From Sphingomonas lutea (GTDB lineage: Bacteria; Pseudomonadota; Alphaproteobacteria; Sphingomonadales; Sphingomonadaceae): a stretch of DNA of 64,000 nt. Where the stretch lies: contig NZ_CP060718.1 of assembly GCF_014396785.1 (NCBI RefSeq), forward strand, positions 1,012,501 through 1,076,500, given 5' to 3'. Under the pieces are notes generated by a model. The model was given only the letters and a program-made list of their open reading frames with translations, was not told the origin of the DNA and searched no databases. The translations under genes were made by a program, and so were the position numbers. Of the stretch, positions 60,425 to 64,000 are shown piece after piece (the stretch's first letter is position 1; the number at the start of each line of letters is the position of its first letter).

Positions 60425-62289
60425 TCCAGTCGCTGCTCATCGCCAACCGCGGCGAAATCGCTTGTCGCATCATCCGCACTGCGCGGGAAATGGGGGTGCG
60501 GACGGTCGCGGTTTACTCCGATGCGGACGCCAAGGCGCTGCATGTGCGCATGGCCGACGAGGCGGTGCACATCGGGCCGAGCCCGGCAGTGGAAAGCTAT
60601 CTGGTCGGCGACAAGATCATCGCGGCCGCAAAAGAAACGGGCGCGGAGGCGATCCACCCTGGGTACGGCTTCCTCAGCGAGAATGCGGACTTCGCGCAGG
60701 CGGTGATCAATGCCGGTCTGATCTGGGTTGGGCCCAAGCCGGACTCGATCCGCGCCATGGGGCTGAAGGACGCCGCCAAGACCCTGATGGCCGAGGCTGG
60801 CGTGCCGGTGACGCCGGGCTATCTCGGCGAGGACCAGTCCCCCGCGCGGCTGCGGCAGGAAGCCGATGCGATCGGCTATCCGGTGCTGATCAAGGCGGTT
60901 GCGGGTGGCGGCGGCAAGGGGATGCGCAAGGTCGATGCCGCGACGGATTTCGAAGACGCGCTCGACAGCTGCAAGCGCGAGGCGGCGTCGAGCTTCGGCA
61001 ACGACGTCGTGCTGCTCGAAAAGTGGATCGAAAGCCCGCGGCATATCGAGGTGCAGGTCTTCGGCGACAGCCACGGCAACGTCGTTCATCTGTTCGAGCG
61101 CGACTGCTCGCTCCAGCGTCGCCACCAGAAGGTAATCGAGGAAGCCCCCGCGCCGGGCATGGACGAAGCGACTCGCGAGGCGGTGTGCGGGGCAGCGGTG
61201 CGCGCGGCGCAGGCGGTGAATTACGAAGCCGCGGGGACGATCGAGTTCATCGCCGACGCCAGCGAGGGCCTGCGCGCCGACCGCATCTGGTTCATGGAAA
61301 TGAACACGCGCCTGCAGGTCGAGCATCCCGTGACCGAGGAGATCACCGGGCAGGACTTGGTCGAATGGCAATTGCGCGTGGCGTCGGGTGAACCGCTGCC
61401 GAAGAAGCAAAGCGAACTGAGCATTACCGGCTGGGCGATGGAAGCTCGGCTGTACGCCGAAGACCCGGCGAAGGGGTTCCTGCCGAGCGTCGGGCGGCTT
61501 GAGCATTTCCACCTCGGCGACGACGGACGCATCGAAACGGGGGTCGAGGAAGGCGATGCGATCTCGCCATTCTACGACCCGATGATCGCGAAGCTGGTGG
61601 CGTCAGGCGAGAGCCGTGACGAGGCGATCGACGAGCTTGCTGCGATCCTCGACGGCGTCGAAGTCTGGCCCGTCCGCACCAACGCCAACTTCCTGTTCAA
61701 CGCCTTGCTTGATGAGGACTTCATCGCGGCGCGGATCGACACCGGGTTTATCGAGCGCAACCTCGACCAGCTCGTCGGCAGCGCTGAGCCGGACGACAGC
61801 GTTCGCCGCGGGGCAGCCATGGTCGCGCTGGCGGTGGACGAGGACGAGCCGCTCTCCGGCCTGTCAGGCTTCCGGCTCAACGCGGCGCCGCAAAGCAGCG
61901 TGGCGCTCGGCTTTGGCGGACAGGCGGCCAGGGTCGCGGCCGCCGATGGCGACATCGCCGACATCAGCGGCTTCCGCGATGGCGAGCGCGTCGTCGTGTT
62001 TCACGAAGGAAGCGCCTTCGAATTCGCGCTGACGTCCCGCGGCGTCGCCGGGGTGAGTGCAGGCGACGGCGCAATCCTCGCGCCTATGCCGGGCAAGGTC
62101 ACGGCGGTCGAGGTCGCGGCGGGGGATGCCGTGGTCAAGGGCCAGCGGCTATTGACGCTCGAGGCGATGAAGATGGAGCATAGCCTGACCGCGCCGTTCG
62201 ACGGCACGGTGGCGGAATTGAACGCGACCGCCGGTGCGCAGGTGCAGGTCGACGCTGTGTTGGCGCGGATCGAGAAGCGCGACGACTAA
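60421..62289 (+). CDS. mccA: Methylcrotonyl-CoA carboxylase alpha subunit (biotin carboxylase + BCCP)
   Basis: The 622-residue protein starts at ATG 60421 (MIQSLLIANRGEIACRIIRTARE). It has the biotin-carboxylase fold with GGGGKGMRKV and FMEMNTRLQVEHPVTEE, and a C-terminal biotinyl domain with EAMKMEHSL (biotin on Lys). It works with the beta subunit to carboxylate 3-methylcrotonyl-CoA. Propionyl-CoA or another acyl-CoA carboxylase is possible, but the neighbouring isovaleryl-CoA dehydrogenase favours MCC. Confidence 0.93.
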   Translation: MIQSLLIANRGEIACRIIRTAREMGVRTVAVYSDADAKALHVRMADEAVHIGPSPAVESYLVGDKIIAAAKETGAEAIHPGYGFLSENADFAQAVINAGLIWVGPKPDSIRAMGLKDAAKTLMAEAGVPVTPGYLGEDQSPARLRQEADAIGYPVLIKAVAGGGGKGMRKVDAATDFEDALDSCKREAASSFGNDVVLLEKWIESPRHIEVQVFGDSHGNVVHLFERDCSLQRRHQKVIEEAPAPGMDEATREAVCGAAVRAAQAVNYEAAGTIEFIADASEGLRADRIWFMEMNTRLQVEHPVTEEITGQDLVEWQLRVASGEPLPKKQSELSITGWAMEARLYAEDPAKGFLPSVGRLEHFHLGDDGRIETGVEEGDAISPFYDPMIAKLVASGESRDEAIDELAAILDGVEVWPVRTNANFLFNALLDEDFIAARIDTGFIERNLDQLVGSAEPDDSVRRGAAMVALAVDEDEPLSGLSGFRLNAAPQSSVALGFGGQAARVAAADGDIADISGFRDGERVVVFHEGSAFEFALTSRGVAGVSAGDGAILAPMPGKVTAVEVAAGDAVVKGQRLLTLEAMKMEHSLTAPFDGTVAELNATAGAQVQVDAVLARIEKRDD

Positions 62290-62302
62290 CCCAGCCGATT
62301 TC

Positions 62303-62368
62303 CTGAGCTTGTCGAAGGACTGTCTTTCTCTTTCGCCTGTTAAAAGGGCAGGGCTTCGACAAGCTCAG
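62303..62368 (+). repeat. Family 2 palindrome downstream of mccA
   Basis: CTGAGCTTGTCGAAG (62303-62317) and CTTCGACAAGCTCAG (62354-62368) form a perfect 15-bp inverted repeat with a 36-base loop. It is the intergenic relative of the element at 58463-58516 and may act as an RNA hairpin at the end of the mcc transcript. Confidence 0.9.
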
Positions 62369-62417
62369 CCATATCGGATGGGGGAAACGATCCCTGTCCT
62401 CCTGTGTTGTGCTTCTC

Positions 62418-62957
62418 ATGCATAAGCTCCTTCTCCCCGCCGCTGCCATCGCCACCCTCGCCGCTTGCTCGGTCGACGAACCGACCGGGGGCGCGCCGAT
62501 GCCGCTGATCAACGCCGCCGGCCAGACCATTGGCACCGTTCGTGCCTGGCAGACTGCGGGCGGGGTCAGCTTCCGGGTTGACGCCACCGGCCTGCCGCAT
62601 GGCGTTCACGGCATCCACGTCCACGCCGTTGGGCGCTGCGAAGGCCCGACGTTCGACAGCGCCGGATCCCACTGGAACCCGGCAAGCCGCAAGCACGGGC
62701 TCAGCAACCCTGCCGGCCCGCATGCCGGCGACCTGCCCAACGTTTCGGTCGCCGCCAATGGCGTGCTCGGGGAGACGGTGACGGTCAGCGGCGCCAATCT
62801 GGGCACGATTCCGGGCACCGCCGGCTCGATGCTCGACGCCGATGGCGCGGCGCTGGTGCTGCACGCTGCGGCCGACGACAATGTCACCGACCCCAGCGGC
62901 AACAGCGGCGCGCGCATTGCCTGCGCGGTCATTCAGCCGGTCGCGGAAATCCGATAA
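62418..62957 (+). CDS. sodC: Cu/Zn superoxide dismutase family lipoprotein
   Basis: The 179-residue product starts at ATG 62418 (MHKLLLPAAAIATLAACSVDE, lipobox LAAC); GTG 62409 is in frame upstream. The SodC motifs are HGIHVHAVGRCEGPTFDSAGSHWNP (copper/zinc His), GPHAGDLPNV and LVLHAAADDNVTDPSGNSGARIACAVI. It should detoxify superoxide in the periplasm while anchored to a membrane. The family spelling has minor changes, so activity is inferred, not certain. Confidence 0.93.
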   Translation: MHKLLLPAAAIATLAACSVDEPTGGAPMPLINAAGQTIGTVRAWQTAGGVSFRVDATGLPHGVHGIHVHAVGRCEGPTFDSAGSHWNPASRKHGLSNPAGPHAGDLPNVSVAANGVLGETVTVSGANLGTIPGTAGSMLDADGAALVLHAAADDNVTDPSGNSGARIACAVIQPVAEIR

Positions 62958-63002
62958 CGCAAAGCAGTTGTTTCACCGCCGTTACGGGCTAGAATATGGC
63001 CC

Positions 63003-63218
63003 GTGCATGACGTGAACATTATCGAGCGAGCGTATCAGCTCGCCGCCGAATCCGGGTCGGTCGACGAAGTCCGACGCAAGCTCACCCAAGAGGGCTACCT
63101 CCAGGTGGCGGCGCATTTGAGCGGTCCGCGGATCCGCGCCGACATCCAGCAGCGCCTGAATCCTCGGCTGGTGCCGCCAAAACCGCCCCGCAAGCAGCCT
63201 AGCGCCGACGCACCCTGA
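63003..63218 (+). CDS. Small hypothetical protein (71 aa)
   Basis: GTG 63003 starts a soluble, charged helical protein (MHDVNIIERAYQLAAESGSVDEVRRKLTQEGYLQVAAHLSGPRIRADIQQRL) with a Pro/Lys tail. The start has no clear ribosome binding site. The pattern around RAYQLAAESGSVDEVRRKL-xxEGY looks like a conserved small helical domain seen in sphingomonads (recollection only). It overlaps the next, convergent gene by 20 bases. Function unknown. Confidence 0.7.
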   Translation: MHDVNIIERAYQLAAESGSVDEVRRKLTQEGYLQVAAHLSGPRIRADIQQRLNPRLVPPKPPRKQPSADAP

Positions 63219-63729
63219 CGTCGCGGACATAACCGCGATAGTCGACGGTGCAGCGGAAGGTCAGGTCGCCGCCGCCGCTGTAGGTCGGCCCCACATATTG
63301 CCCATATTGCCCGTACTGGTTGACGTTCATGCCGCTCGACATGAGGCCGCGGATACGCAGCCCGTCGGAGCGGCGTTCGACGTCGGTAATGGCGGTAACG
63401 CGGATATTCGCAGCGTAGGGATTGGCGTAGCCACCGCCGTAGGGCTGCGGGTAGCCATAGCCGCCGCCGTAGCCGCTATATTGATTCGCGGCCTGGGCCA
63501 CCGCCGCGGCGGCGCATTGCTGGATGGCGGTACGGTCGTTGCCGGCGTAACGGCCGCCAAGGATCTGATCGAGCACCTGGCCGATGACATTCCCGCCATA
63601 AGGCTGGGCCGGGTAGGGTGCCGGGTACGGCGCGGGGTATGGCGCTGCATAGGGATATTGTGCCGCCACCGGGGCAGCAGCGGAAGCGGCGATGGCGGCC
63701 GCGGTCAGAAGCCTGGCGAGAATGGTCAC
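63199..63729 (-). CDS. Secreted Tyr/Pro/Gly-rich protein (176 aa), paralogue of the gene at 2546-3013
   Basis: GTG 63729 with GAGGAGAG upstream gives a signal peptide (VTILARLLTAAAIAASAAAPVAAQ). A run of PYPAP-type repeats and QPYGG follows, then a helical central part with one Cys (QQCAAAAVAQA), another Gly/Tyr-rich stretch, and the C-terminal DLTFRCTVDYRGYVRDVRVRRR. The last 20 residues are nearly the same as in the gene at 2546-3013. The frame is open upstream to 63936, but that part is not likely coding. Confidence 0.8.
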   Translation of the reverse strand: MTILARLLTAAAIAASAAAPVAAQYPYAAPYPAPYPAPYPAQPYGGNVIGQVLDQILGGRYAGNDRTAIQQCAAAAVAQAANQYSGYGGGYGYPQPYGGGYANPYAANIRVTAITDVERRSDGLRIRGLMSSGMNVNQYGQYGQYVGPTYSGGGDLTFRCTVDYRGYVRDVRVRRR

Positions 63730-63834
63730 GACTCTACTCTCCTCGATTGCCGCCGCTGGGCATAGCATAGTCGCGCCGTAGCGGCGCGGCCTGGCTTGCC
63801 CTACACCTGGTGCCGTCGAGACGGGGGCGGCGGG

Positions 63835-64000
63835 ATGGACAGTTTCAGCTTCGTCTTTTCCTTGTTCGGGCTGCTGATGGGACTTGCCCTGGCCGAGGTG
63901 ATCAGCGGGCTCGGCACGGTGATCGAGTTGCGGCACAAGATCCGCGTCGGCTGGCTGACGCCCTTGCTCGCTCTGCTCATCGCCTTCGACCTGACGAGCT
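63835..64000 (+). CDS. Membrane protein, N-terminal part (cut by window end)
   Basis: ATG 63835 opens a frame that continues past the window end: MDSFSFVFSLFGLLMGLALA, then EVISGLGTVIELRHKIRVGWLTPLLALLIAFDLTS. Two hydrophobic segments are seen in 55 residues, so an integral inner-membrane protein is expected. The first helix, with L-A-E-V-I-S-G, looks like a repeated theme of a sphingomonad hypothetical membrane family; no named family is claimed. It is divergent from the secreted-protein gene. Confidence 0.7.
   Translation, partial: MDSFSFVFSLFGLLMGLALAEVISGLGTVIELRHKIRVGWLTPLLALLIAFDLTS

Overview
The window is a GC-rich chromosomal segment of an alphaproteobacterium, most probably a member of the Sphingomonadales. 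Evidence for this is the permuted two-piece ssrA gene with tag ANDNEALAIAA, three candidate sigma-EcfG (general stress) promoters of the form GGAAC-N16/17-(C/G)GTT, an UrcA-family protein, the comF-grxC-nitrilase-DUF1178 gene order, and dispersed palindromes (GTCATTGCGAGC..., CTGAGCTTGTCGAAG...) of the kind common in sphingomonads. Almost all of it is ordinary, densely packed chromosome with many ATGA/GTGA overlaps. I see no prophage, plasmid, secretion or CRISPR locus.

Layout. 1-3.1 kb: the 3' part of an acyl-CoA dehydrogenase, small proteins, an SRAP-family protein and a 19-residue hydrophobic microprotein with its own stress-type promoter. 3.1-9.1 kb (minus): a GGDEF-EAL-PilZ c-di-GMP enzyme, cysteine synthase, an MFS exporter and an alpha/beta hydrolase. 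9.2-20.9 kb: radA, a thioesterase, a frameshifted membrane protein, the coupled cvpA-cysS-NifU-like-CPA2 antiporter run, aroK (minus), then two envelope proteins, xerD and accA. 21-28 kb: M48 protease behind a stress promoter, orphan Flp pilin, methyltransferase, comF-grxC-nitrilase-DUF1178, tRNA-Arg(CCT), an FAD/NAD(P) oxidoreductase and folE. 28-35.4 kb: DUF2383 protein, flavin amine oxidase, SDF symporter, UrcA, a LytS/LytTR two-component pair, and a small hydrophilic protein with a textbook sigma-EcfG promoter. 35.5-42.7 kb: HAD nucleotidase, a MurC/Mpl-like ligase, an N-acyl-D-amino-acid deacylase and an LD-carboxypeptidase (a plausible peptidoglycan-recycling neighbourhood), SWIB, extensin-like protein, NUDIX and a small lipoprotein. 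42.8-43.3 kb: permuted tmRNA gene. 43.3-55.1 kb: amidohydrolase, mscL, LemA-TPM-TPM-NUDIX, M3 peptidase, metallophosphoesterase, nadC, a nitronate-monooxygenase-like flavoprotein with an added cysteine cluster, SH3 protein and an exported RidA. 55.1-62.4 kb: a leucine/isovalerate catabolic cluster (thiolase, isovaleryl-CoA dehydrogenase, methylcrotonyl-CoA carboxylase beta and alpha). 62.4-64 kb: Cu/Zn SOD lipoprotein, small proteins and a membrane protein cut by the window edge.

The most unusual stretch is the catabolic cluster at 55.1-62.4 kb. It carries three families of palindromic repeats. One sits in frame inside the carboxyltransferase gene. A pair of inverted copies flanks and supplies both ends of a DUF559 (Vsr-like nuclease) ORF placed between the two carboxylase subunit genes. 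The carboxyltransferase gene is also split by a one-base frameshift that creates an ATGA overlap. Two frameshifts in 64 kb could be real or could be sequence errors; this needs reads to settle.
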